This document shows, in pieces, positions 1 to 10,639 of a stretch of DNA of 64,000 nucleotides. The position numbers and the translations under genes were made by a program. Each line of letters starts with the position of its first letter. The first letter of the stretch is position 1. The notes under the pieces were generated by a model that saw nothing but the letters and a program-made list of their open reading frames with translations, was not told where the DNA came from and did no database searches. Source of the DNA: Dichetophora obliterata (taxonomy: Eukaryota > Arthropoda > Insecta > Diptera > Sciomyzidae); the NCBI GenBank assembly GCA_963920525.1, contig OY986439.1:49479482-49543481 (forward strand). The letters run 5' to 3'.

Positions 1-180
1 TTTATAAGACTGTCTATTTATTAAAATAATAAATAATATATCTAGTATTTTAAGTTATTTTAAGTTGTCAAATTTTAAGTAGACAGTTGATTTGTTGCAC
101 TATTAAAATAATAATTATATATTAAGTATTTTATGTTATTCTAAGTATTCAATTCTATGTTAACTGTTGATTATGCTTAT
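1..180. repeat. Two imperfect direct repeats, AT-rich
   Basis: Two roughly 90-base units begin with 'tattaaaataata' and end with '(a)acagttgat'. They differ by small substitutions and indels. The sequence shows no coding potential. I do not recognise the family. Confidence 0.5.
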
Positions 181-480
181 AATTCTGTTGTACTGTTAAA
201 AGATCTCCTGTATCTAATTGTACTAATTAATATCTAATAAATATGAAATATGAAAATATGAAATAGGAGCACATAATATAATACCAAATTTTATGTATTT
301 TTTAAATACCTATGATAGAACTTATTATATTGACTGCACTCTTTCCTTGCAGATGCAAAAGGATGAAAAAAATACCTGAAAGCATTCCTTACAACGCGTT
401 CGTATCAAATAAAACAAATTGAAAATATATATATAATGTTTGGTGGGGGGTGCAATTATTAATTACAAATTTTTATATAT
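181..480. other. AT-rich spacer, nothing recognised
   Basis: I see only A/T runs, one short 'atgaaatatgaaaatatgaaat' type simple repeat near 241-266 and a G-run at 442-450. No reading frame or repeat boundary can be supported. Confidence 0.5.
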
Positions 481-624
481 TAACAGCTTTATTTTGTAAA
501 ACGAAAATGCACACCAACGACAGGCAACACACGAGAAGCAATACTTTTTTCTATGCAAAATTCTATTGCTTCTCGTGTCTTGCTTGTCGTTGGTGTTCAT
601 TTTCGTTATACAAAATAAAGCAGT
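481..624. repeat. Foldback hairpin (MITE-like)
   Basis: The stretch 481-541 is the near-perfect reverse complement of 565-624, around a short loop of about 23 bases. The arms share 'acgaaaatg', 'caccaacgac', 'acacgagaagcaat' and flanking 'attttgta' blocks. The arms fold into a hairpin of about 60 bp. The short antisense frame across it exists only because of the palindrome. It could be a small foldback MITE or a local inverted duplication; I see no clear target duplication. Confidence 0.7.
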
Positions 625-781
625 AAATATAGAATAATAATTATATTGATGCCACAATTGTTTCATATTATATAAAGTTTTGCTATATGAATGCTTCTAT
701 ATAACTAAATAGGAACTAAAAGTATGTAATGGTTTTTTGGAAGTGGTCAGTAAAGAAAGTATGCAATATAAATCGTAAATC

Positions 782-1361
782 AGAGAGTGTCTGGATAGGT
801 CTCATTCAGAACTTCAGAGTAGAACAAAATCAATACTAGAAATTCAAAATGCATTTGAAGCAATCCTGCCATCGAGCTTGTTAACTGCAGATTTTAATAC
901 AAAGATTGGTCAAAGTCAATGATGAGGCCAATGAAAAAAAATTAACGATTGAAATACAAAATAAGCACCTTAAAGCTGAAGACATTGCTTTCGAAACACA
1001 TATAAACTGGAATTCAATGGATTTTTAAAAATGAATTTATGAATAGGTATTCGAAGAGTCGTTGTCAAATCAAATACTTGGTTAAAAATTATTTTTGACG
1101 ATTTGCGTGTCTGTCGATTCATGCGAAAGAAGTTTTTCCAAACTGAAATTAATAAAAATTATTTACTGTCTACAATGGGGCACTCAAGACAAACAGATCT
1201 CTCAATGATATCTATTGAAGCCAAAGAAGTTAATTGATTTGAGAGACGAAGATTGATTTTGATTAAGTTATCGAACAGTTTGCAGCTCTGTAAGCAAGAA
1301 AGAAGAAATTTTAAATCTTGATGATGCCTTAAAGTTTGACCTTATAAAGGAATACCAATAA
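782..1361 (+). pseudogene. Decayed hAT-superfamily transposase
   Basis: Three separate coding blocks lie in order on the plus strand, separated by stops and frameshifts. Block 1 (782-922) reads RECLDRSHSEL and ends at a stop. Block 2 (1116-1237) reads DSCERSFSKLKLIKNYL, then STMGHSRQTDLSMISIE: the C-terminal dimerisation block of hAT transposases of the ZMYM1/DUF4371 type, whose hallmark is CERSFSKL...LR/LS-TM. Block 3 (about 1305-1361) ends LKFDLIKEYQ-stop. The N-terminal BED finger and catalytic core are missing or too decayed to see. No terminal repeats or 8-bp target duplication could be assigned. The gene is certainly non-functional. The hAT assignment is strong for block 2 and weaker for block 1. 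Confidence 0.75.
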
Positions 1362-2370
1362 ATATTTTTTTTTTTCAAAACAAGCTTACAGCTTAACAAA
1401 ACAATTATAATAATAAAAAACTACAAAAACACTGGAGTGAACTAAACTAGGCTGATAATTGACTGTCGGTTTTTGATTGTCAATTTTGATAGTATTTTTT
1501 GATTATCTTTTCCTTTACTTTTCTTTGCTCTGTGTAAAGCGTACGCGAAATATTTTAAATACTTGGCAGCACTTTTGATTCTGTGGAAAATTAAATGTTA
1601 TTTCAGCTTTAGGACCCAAATATTTTTTTCTTATTTTATTAAATATATTTGGGCTTCTTATGCCTGAGGGAAGGGCAATGTTTTTTATACATATCAGTAT
1701 TTGTATACAATAATTTTTTTAAAGTGAAATTTCAAAATTGCGGCTGTGCATCGTTTTCGCGATGACGTCTCCTTTTTTCAGGGTTCACGGCAAGAATAAT
1801 TTTTGAATTATAAAGAGGCCAATGAAATTTTTTCGATTATATATAATATCTGCTTTTAGGTTGGGGTGGGGGAAGGTAAGGTTTTAAACTGTTTTTTGTT
1901 TCGTTATATCGAGAGTATTGTGTCAAAATTTCAAGTAAATTGCAGTTAAACTAACGAAGATAGAGCGTTTCAAGCGACCGGCACCCATACTGGTAAGTTT
2001 GAGTGTACAAAACTTTAATTTGATTTTCCCAAACATGTAATTTTTAAAGTCGGTGACCACTATTCCAAAAAAAAATACTAAGCCGATCATTCAAAAAATT
2101 TGTACACATATTCTACATACTAATAACTATCAACTGACGTTTTTAAATTTTTCAATTAGTATCAATCTTACAATTACAAATTGAGAATTGTCTAAGTTAT
2201 GTTTTCTATTACTTTAATTAAAAAAATGCAGTTTTGAGATAAAAGTGTTTGAAGTTTATAGCAGACCAGGCATTTGTACAGCGGCTTTGTACTAAAAGTA
2301 GTAAACCGAGACATCGAGTACTTTGAAACTTTACCGGGCCATATTCTTTTGAGGCATTGATTGACTATTA
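1362..2370. other. Intergenic, no gene recognised
   Basis: This is AT-rich DNA with a few GC-richer islands (for example 1740-1790 and 1855-1990). The sentence-like stretch around 1895-1985 has the flavour of old repeat sequence, but I could not tie it to a family. No open frame of useful length and no RNA gene are visible. Confidence 0.4.
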
Positions 2371-2833
2371 TCTATATCAATATATATAAAAATGGATGTA
2401 TGTATGTGGGTATGAGGCTATATCACGTATAGACTCCGAAACCGCTAAACCGATTGTTATGAAATTTTCAGGAAAACTGAACCCACATCTTGAGAGTATT
2501 CCTGTGAGGTTTGGTAACGATTGGACAAGGGGGCGTGGTACCTCCTATACAAGCCAAATTTGCGCTATCGACCAAAATCCACAAAAAGTGTATATAACAG
2601 ACGGTTTCGATAGTAAAAAACTAAAATTTGACAATTTTGTTCAGATGATTACTGTCGGTCACTGTACAAAAATGCGAGTGGTCACAATATATATATATTC
2701 GAAATCATGGCAATTGCCAATTTATACACATTTTTATAGTGAAACTTGCTGTGTAGGTGCTCTAGGAGGTGGTAACTATACATAAATGTTTTCATGCCCA
2801 CTTTTACCGCCCACAAATCAATATCTATATATA

Positions 2834-3750
2834 CAGGGTTGTCAATATTCGAAGCGCCCATCTGGCAACACTGTAACTTTCCGCAGTGATGCCAAATCGA
2901 CTAATGACATACCGCGTTTGAAGCGTCATTCCAAGCAAATGTTTACAATGGAACAGTACACGCCACGCGAACGCTCTAAAATTGTTGAAATTTACATTCA
3001 ACAAAACAAGTCAATGGTGAAAACTCAACTCAATGAGCGATAAAGCTCATTTTCAGTTGAACGGAACGGTAAACAAACAAAATTGCCACATTTATGCCAC
3101 TGAAAATCCACAAGAGATTCAAGAGGTACCTCTTCACGATGCAAAAGTCACTGTTTGGTGCGGCGTTTGTGCTAAAATGCTCATTGGGCCGTTCTTTTTC
3201 GAAGATGATAATGGCCACAGAGTTACTGTCAATCAGGAGCGTTATCGCGATATGATAAACAATTTTTTCATGCCAATCGTTCGTCGAAAGCGTATCAAGC
3301 ACTACTGGTTTCAACAAGACGGCGCGCCACCACACACAAGCCGCACTACAATCGATTTTTTGAAGCAATTGTTCCCTTGCCGTTTGATGTCAAAAAATGG
3401 TGATTTCGATTGGCCGCCAAGATCACCAGATTTAACGCCTCCAGACTTCTTTTTGTGGGGTTATTTGAAATCAAAGGTTTACGTCAACAAGCCAAAGACC
3501 CTAGAAAAGCTGAAAACCAAAATCCGTCAAGAAATAACCGCCATTCCCATCGAAATGTTGAAGAAAACCATGGAAAATGCTGCAAAACGGGCACAATATG
3601 TCGTAGAGGCTAATGGCGACCATTTACGAGATATCATATTCAAGAAATAATGTAAGCACATCTACTTGAACCCAATTAAATGATATTCATGACGAACAGA
3701 TAAAAAATTGTGGTTTCTTTGATTTATTTAAAAATAAATTGGCAACCCTG
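2834..3750 (+). mobile_element. rosa-type (DD41D) mariner, internally deleted copy
   Basis: The element is bounded by inverted repeats CAGGGTTGTCAATA (left) and TTGGCAACCCTG (right), each flanked by TA (2832-2833 and 3751-3752), the Tc1/mariner target. It is 917 bp long. It contains the two ends of a transposase gene joined by a deletion. Removing it restores the Helitron repeat ('caatatctatata' to 'taaaaagc'). It is younger than the Helitron copy it sits in and cannot make its own transposase. Confidence 0.88.
2948..3650 (+). pseudogene. DD41D mariner transposase, internal deletion
   Basis: The product would cut and paste the element using a DDD RNase H-like core. The first ATG at 2948 opens the N-terminal helix-turn-helix (MEQYTPRERSKIVEIYIQ...) and runs about 30 residues to a stop at 3041. 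A second frame from 3033 to 3650 then gives the catalytic half: MSDKAHFQLNG (first Asp region; the usual SDE has become SDK), WFQQDGAPPH (second Asp) and SPDLTPPDFFLWGY (third Asp). I count 41 residues between the second and third Asp, which fits the rosa/DD41D family rather than DD34D mariners. DNA encoding the rest of the DNA-binding domain is deleted at the frame switch near 3030. The C-terminus is intact and ends at a normal stop 100 bp before the right inverted repeat. Confidence 0.85.
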
Positions 3751-5400
3751 TATAAAAAGCAAAACGAAGTGTGTCTGTCTGTGTGATGTCTATAGACTCC
3801 AAAACTACTGAACCGATTGTCCTGAAATTTTTGCAGTCAACTTGTTTCAGGTACGAGATGGTTGAAGAAATTTTGCCACACCCCCTTTTACCGCCCCTAA
3901 ATCAATAAAAATGTTTTATTTCAGTCGGTTTGGGTCGTATGAGGCTTAAATTTTGTAATTTAGTATATACAGTTACTGTCGACAACTGTACTAAAAATGA
4001 GTTTCCACGCCCCGTTTTACCGCCTACAAATAAATACAAATGGTTTATTTCAGACAGTTTTGGTCATATAAGACTTAAATTTTGTGCTTTGGTTTGTGTA
4101 GTTACTGACAGTAACTGTACGAAGAATTGGTTTCCACGCCCCCTTTTCGCGCCCACAAATCAGTGAAAATGCTATATTTAAAGCAGTTTTGGCCGTATGA
4201 GGCTAACATGTGATACCTAAGTTTGTATGGTTACTTTCGGCAATTGCAATAAAAAAGGGCGTCATCGCTATACAACCACACTCACTTTTTGAGAAATCAT
4301 TAAAATTGACTACTGGGCCGATGGAGCTAAAATGTTGTCTTAGTTTGTACAGTTACTGTCAGCAACTGTACCAAAAAGTGGAAACCACGCCCCCATTTTA
4401 CCGCCCACAAACCAATGAAAACGTTTCATTTCAATGGTTTGGGTCGTATTAGACAAAAATTTTATTATTCAGTTCATATGGTTACTCTTGACTAGTGAAC
4501 TAAAAATAGGCCTGTCCCACCTTAGTTAAACTCACTTTTCGGGGAGTTATCGTCGAGTGAAGTAAAGTGCGCCAGGCTTAACCCAAATTGAGCTGAAATT
4601 TGGGCAGTCGATTTGTTTCGATTACGAGATGGCTCAAGGGAAATATTTTGCCGCACCACTTTTTACCGCTTGCAAAACAACAAAAATGCTATATTTCGCA
4701 CGGTTTTGATCGTATTAGACTAAAATGTGGTTATTTAGTGCATATGGCTACTTTCGGCAGCTAAACTGAAAATGGTGAATATATTTGGCATTTTTGGACA
4801 TTTTCGTATATGGCAGTAAGTCGGTCTGTGGCAGAACAACGTCTGCCGAGGAAAGTGAGTGTTTCTGTGAGGTTTGGTAACGTTTGGACGATGGGGAGTG
4901 GTACCTCCCATACAAGCCAAATTTTCGATATCAACCACAAACCAAAAAAAGAACGTAATAAACTAAGATTTAGTAATTTTGTTCAGATGGTTACTGTCAG
5001 TAACTGTACAAAAATTGGGCGTGGTCACAATACATACACGCCCACTTTTTCGCAATCATGGTAATTCTGGAGTTCTATCCATTTTTATAGTGAAACTTGC
5101 TGTGTAGGTGCTCCAAGAAGTAGTCACGATACATAAATGTCTTTACGCCCACTTTTACCGCCCACAAATCAATATCTGTATATGTAAAAATGAATCGTGA
5201 TTTGTTCGGATGCTTTAAACTTTAAAACGACTTGATAAAATTGCATACTTCTTTCTACGGGTTTGTTCGTAACTGCTACGCAAAGGTTTAGGAAAAAATA
5301 ATGCCACACCCCCTTTTATTGCACACAAATTAATAAAAATACTAAATTTAAGACGGTTTGGTCGTATTAAATTAAAATTTAGTAAATAAGTTTGTATGAT
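3751..5400 (+). repeat. Degenerate 110-140 bp tandem repeats in Helitron 5' half
   Basis: Successive units carry the same order of words: 'gactcc(g)aaactactgaaccgatt', 'ggtcgtatgag', 'gttactgtc..caactgta', then 'cacgccc..ttttaccgcccacaaatca'. The anchor 'gttact' recurs near 3973, 4099, 4229, 4341, 4480, 4747, 4990 and 5398, with a copy at 2650 upstream of the mariner. Short open frames across the units are by-products of the repeat and do not resemble a protein family. Confidence 0.7.
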
Positions 5401-5636
5401 AACTGTCATTAACTTTAATAAAAACGGGTGTGGTCACTTTTTGTCTACGCCTACTTTTAAGAAAATATCAAATTACTTCGAAACTATTAGTCCGATTGAG
5501 CTCAAATTTTGTAAGTGGCTTTGTTTGAGTACGAGATGGTTTAAAAAGAAATGCCACAGCTCCTTTTACCTCCCACAAATATATACAAAATTTGTGTTAT
5601 CGAATAGCTTTAGAGTTATGGGTCTAACTGCTTAGA

Positions 5637-6780
5637 AATTCGGTATTCGACCACAATTTAGACATACCGTTTCAGTAGTGAAATTTAATGGGAGTTAGAC
5701 AAGGAGGAGGGGCACCTCCCATACAACTCAAATTTGCGATAATGAATAACTTTGAAGTTATAGGCCGCACAGTTTTGGAATTAAGATTTTGACCTGAATT
5801 TACATTTGCAGTTTCAATGGTTTTATTTAATGGGCGTTGGACAGGGAGGCGTGACATCTCTCTTACAACCCAAATTCGCGATATCGAATTGCTTTGAAGT
5901 TAGAGGTTGACAGCTTAAGAATTCGGTATTCGACCTAAATTTATACATGCACTTTCATTGCTTACATTTTATGGGCGCAGGGCAAAGGGGAGTGGCACTT
6001 CCCATACAACCCAACTTTGTGCTATCAAATAGCTTTGGAGTTATAGGTCGCACAACGCCGGAATTCAGTATTCGACCTCAATGTACACATGCAGTTTCAT
6101 TGATTTAATTTTATGTTCATTTGTAAGAGGGGAGTGGCACCTCCCATTTAACGTAAATTTTCGATATCGAATATCATTGAAGTTATAGGTCGCACAGCGT
6201 CAGAATTCAGTATTCGACCTCAATTTATACATGCAGTTTCACTAATTACATTTTATGGGCGTTTGACAACGAGGCGTGAAACCTCCTCTTTAACCCAAAT
6301 TAGAGATATCAAAAAGCTTTGGGGTTATAGGTCGCACAGTTTTTGAATTCAGTATTGGACTTCAATGTACACATGCAGTTTCATTGAATACATTTTATGA
6401 GCGTTGATCAAGGGGGAGTGGCACCTCCCTTACAACGAAAACTTTTGATATCGAATAGCTTTGGAGTTCAAGGTCGCACAGCGTCGGAGTTCAGTACTCG
6501 ACCAAAATTTACGCATGCAGATTTACTGATAAAACTTTTCAGAGTTTGTCGGGGGGCGTGACACCTCCAACTTAGCCCAAATTTGCGATATCGAATAGCT
6601 TTGGAGCCTCGGAATTCACTGTTCGACCTCAATTTATACATGCAGTTCATTGGTAAAATTTAATGCGCGTAGGGAAAAGGTGAGTAGCACCTTCTTTACA
6701 ACCTAAATTTGTGCTATCAAAAAGTTTTGGTGTTATATGTCGCACAGTTTTCGAATTCGGTATTTGACCTTCATGTACAC
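5637..6780 (+). repeat. 141-bp tandem array in Helitron 3' half
   Basis: About nine units share 'attcgacctcaat', '(t)acatgcagtttcattg', 'gtggcacctcccatacaac', 'gatatcgaatagctttggag' and 'ataggtcgcacag'. The word 'tattcgacct' recurs near 5648, 5927, 6068, 6211, 6353, 6494, 6623 and 6763, mostly 140-143 bp apart. The array resumes after the inserted transposon (11524-11700) with one and a half further units, proving the array is older than the insertion. Confidence 0.8.
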
Positions 6781-7905
6781 TAGGGCGTAACGATAGAAAC
6801 CGATTCAGTTTGATTAGCAATAAAAACTTGCAAATGGTCGAAAAAAAAATTTTGGATATAATTTTTTTTTTTTTAACCCATACCGGCCCGGCGTTTTAAC
6901 CTTTTTCAAACGCAAAAAGTCGATTTTTTACTGTTTTTGCGACGTAGCATCCGTGCTATTGAAGTGACGTTATTACAATATAATAAAAAAGTTTAGATAT
7001 TTTAAATACAAACATTTTGGTATACTGCTTAACTATCTGAGACATTTGGTTCCCGAGATATATATTTTTTAAGGAAAAATCGGAGGGTTATCAAAATTCC
7101 TATTTTTTTTTACTTTTTGATTTTTAATAGAAAAACTATTCAAGATGCGATATAAAAATGTTCTATATTTATTTTTACCAACGCATTGCGCTTCTTTTGG
7201 TGTTAAATACTTCATTCTTTGACTTTCTTTTAACCCATACCGACCCACCTCTTTGACCTTTTTTAATAAAAAAAAATCAATTTTTATATATTTGCGGCTT
7301 AGCGTCCATACTATTGAAGTGATGTAATTACATTTTGATAAAAAAGTTTAGATAATTTTTATTCAAATATTTTGGTATACTGTTTAACTATCTAAGACAT
7401 CTGGTTCCAGAGATATATATTTTTATTGGAAAAATCGAGGGTTAACAAAATTCATATTGTTTCAAGATACGATATAAAATTGTTCTTCACTAAGCTTTGG
7501 CAACTTTAAGTCTCAAACATTTAACTCTTGGACTTTCTCTTAACCCATACCGGCCCACATCTTTGACCAATTTAAAAACAAACAAATTTTTTATGCTAGA
7601 AATCTATCTTAGACATCTGGTTCTTAAGATATATGTTTATATTAATAGAGACGTCGGAGAGTTATCAAAAACCTATTTTTTACTTTTTGTTTTTTAATAA
7701 AAAAAACTTTTTAAGATACGATATGGAAACGTTTTGCACCAATTTTCATAAATGCTGTACGCATCTTTTAGTTTCAAACACTTAACTTTTATACTTTCTC
7801 TTAAACCATATCATTGTTACTGAACTGATAGAATTTAAATTACTGCAAAGCCTACTAAGGCGAATAAGCTTAATTTTTTGAAAAACTTTTGAATTTTTTT
7901 AGTTT
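6781..7905 (+). repeat. Left long inverted repeat with internal modules
   Basis: After the tip comes 'agcaataaaaacttgcaaatg', then modules of about 260-350 bp. Each begins 'taacccataccggccc' (near 6875, 7229, 7540; a decayed one near 7800) and goes on through 'gaagtgacgt', 'cattttggtatac', 'ctatctgagacat', 'ggttcc.gagatatata' and 'ttaaaaaactattcaagatacgatat'. The same modules occur inverted at the right end. Repeated subterminal modules like these commonly serve as transposase binding sites, but that role is an inference here. Confidence 0.8.
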
Positions 7906-8086
7906 GAATCCGGGTTGCTGCGTTTGGCTGAACGTTGTTTTTTGGTTTTCGCGTTTTTGGGCAAGCTTTCAAATTGATTCGTTTTCCTGTCGATGTTTCA
8001 CGCGTTTTCAAGGCTTTGTTGTGGCAGAACCGCCCAGTTTCTAGTGGTTTTATCTTAAGAGTGAAAGTGAAATAAAAAAAAGTGAA

Positions 8087-10533
8087 ATGCTACGTCGAAA
8101 GGTAGCAATAATAAACCGCAATCCTCGCGAGCTTCCGGCAAGAAGTTTACCGACAGGTGAAGATGTAATTTTAGCGCTTCAATATGCGAAGCAACATTTA
8201 AACTTGGATTGGAAAGAAGCCGAAAAAAGTGTTGCGTTAGAAATTATTAAATTATGGAACAAAGCATCTATTCCAACAAATACTTCGCAAAGAGTTCTTG
8301 CAAAAGTAAAAGCTCTGAACCAAGCATTTTTAAAATTGTTGAAAACGAATAAAGTGCAGATGAAAGGTCAAAAATATATCCAAAGATGTTCAGTATTCCG
8401 CGTAAGTTGTTTTATCTCTGTGAAATTTTGCTTCACAGTGAATGTATCTTTTATTTGTTAATTATTTTTCAGTCCGACGCATTGCAACTCTTTGACATTT
8501 GTAGTTGTAAATGCATGGTTCTCAAGAAGTGTGTTTGCAAAAGAAATGATAAAGTTGAACTAATAGAACACGCATTTCTCATCGACCAGCGTACTGAACG
8601 AAGAATGGTGATCGATTCAGTCGATTTACATACCTCAGAGATCCTGGAGAGACGACTGATTCGCCAGAATCGAACAAATAATGAAGCACTGGAATCAATA
8701 AGCCAGCCAATTGCATCTTCTTCGACTGCAGCAGCTGGGCATCTTCAACTTAAGCGTGCGCGTCCAGACTTCTCCCACTTATTTACACAAGAATCATTAT
8801 CTTCTTCCGAATCTGAGCAAGTCACTGGATGGGATAGCGATGATCAGACGTTCAACTGGTTGTCTATTACAAATGTTGCGAAGACAGCCGACAGATACGA
8901 TGTATCTAACACAGCCACAGCAGCAATTGCATCTGCAGCTTACTTAGACGCCGGTTTGATCACGTCCCAAGATAAACAATACGTTGTCGATCGTATGAAA
9001 GTTTATCGGGCTCGACGAGCACTTCGCATGATGACTTCGAGAGGCATCAGTGAAGCAGTTACAGTCCATGCGTTCTTTTTCGACGGAAGAAAAGACTTAA
9101 CACTGAAATATCAGAACGGCTGCCTGAAGAAAATCAAAGAGGAACACATTTCCATAATACAGGAACCCGGTTCGCTCTTTTTCTCGCATGTTTCAGTTGA
9201 TGAAAGCACATCAGTCACTATCATGAACACAATGAAGGACCGATTCATTGACAAAAATGTTGACTTGTCATCAATTAAAGCAATTGGTTGCGATGGCACA
9301 AATGTCAATGTTAAAAGAGAGCATGGTGTTATTCGCTTGTTTGAACTAACAATGGGCTCACCTGTACAATGGTTTGTGTGCTTACTGCACGCAAACGAAT
9401 TGCCATTGCGTGTGCTGGTGAAAACTTATATCGGGGCAACGCAAGACCCAAACAACTTCACTGGTCCCATTGGCGGAAAATTGAAAAATTGTACGGAGAT
9501 GGTTATTGTAGATTTCGAAAAAATATCTTTCGACGAAGACTTGATAGATTTTAACACGGCTTTGCTGAATACAGATTGTAAATATCTTATAGATATTTGT
9601 AGAATCATTTCTTCAGGAGTTGTGCCAGAAAACTTCGAGCATCGTGCGCCAGGTAAAATATAAAACTAAATGATACTTCCTTGGATAGATTTTAATACCA
9701 TATATATTATTCCAGGAAAGATGTCGCATTCACGCTGGACAACGACAGCAAACTGCATCTGCCGGGTGTATATCGCAAGCGCAAAGCCTTCAGCTGCCCT
9801 GAAAATATTAGTTACTTATATTTTAAAAGTCTACGCTCCGATAAGTATAGCAATCAAGCGTCACCCAGCTTGCGTAAGTGGTGCACTACATATCCACAAG
9901 GTCATCAAGTTGTCCCGGTTTCTTGTATCCCTTGTGCCAGCGGTAACAATGTGTGCATTTAACAAATGCATTCAACGTAACGGCTATTTCGCGCATCCAA
10001 CGAAATTGGCGATGTGCAACGACGTTAGAGAACCGATTCGTTCGTTGGCATATCAACGAATTTTAGATGCGCGCAATGCGTTATCCGAAGCTACAGTTCC
10101 CGTCGTCCGTGAGTTCAAGGTTCCAATGCTGAACTATTCATGCACAGACTACGTTGACATGATCCGCTGGCAAAAAGTTTCGCCCGACCAGCAAACACCT
10201 CCAATTTTACGCGATCTTTCCATTACGAAAGATAATATCGTGCGACTGGCTAAATATAAGATCACAGATCCTCAGTTTGAAGGAAATACGTTAAATGCTG
10301 CAGGAGAAGAAATTAAGTTCGATATCGACCTTCAAAGCCTACCATGTCATTCGCAGGCCGTAGAAAGATGCGTCAAAACAGTGACAGAAGCCTCAAAACA
10401 CGTTTCGAGCGAGCCTCAACGCGAGGGATACATTATAGCAAAACTTCGCCATCGATGCATAATGCCATCATTTAATACAAAAAAACAGTTCACTGCTGAC
10501 AGTAACGATGTTGCTTTTCAACCAAAAGTTTAA
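8087..10533 (+). CDS. Transposase-like protein, 770 aa, three exons
   Basis: Exons 8087-8401, 8473-9652 and 9716-10533 join in frame. The donors are GTAAGT and GTAAAA; both acceptors end in CAG, after a T-rich tract in intron 1 and in TATTCCAG in intron 2. Both introns are short (71 and 63 nt). The 770-residue product has a basic N-terminal helix-rich part, a Cys cluster CSCKCMVLKKCVC at about 112-124, an acidic-Ser linker, then a core with VSVDEST (Asp about 348), GCDGTN (Asp about 379), WFVCLLHANELPLR, GPIGGKL, HSRWTTTAN (about 503) and AVERCVKTVTEAS (Glu about 715). I recognise this as a family found as 'uncharacterised protein' in aphids, cnidarians and other animals. The acidic residues are candidates for an RNase H-fold DDE site. 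No known host domain is present, and its place inside matched inverted repeats with a target duplication argues for a transposase. The formal superfamily name is not known to me. Confidence 0.85.
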
Positions 10534-10543
10534 AATCAAAGTT

Positions 10544-10549
10544 CAATAA
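10544..10549 (+). terminator. Polyadenylation signal AATAAA
   Basis: AATAAA lies 11 bases after the stop codon of the 770-residue transposase gene, upstream of the right inverted repeat. Its position suggests a very short 3' UTR. It is a sequence match only. Confidence 0.5.
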
Positions 10550-10639
10550 AAAACATAAAAATGACATCGCAAATGGTTTATTTTTAATATTATTACAATT
10601 TATTTTGGTCGAGTTTAGCCTGAAAGGTAAGTATTCGAT

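Noticed and set aside
2396..2785. 129-codon frame at the start of the Helitron-like element
   Set aside because: It follows the tandem-repeat wording seen again at 3.8-5.1 kb and has no protein family resemblance.
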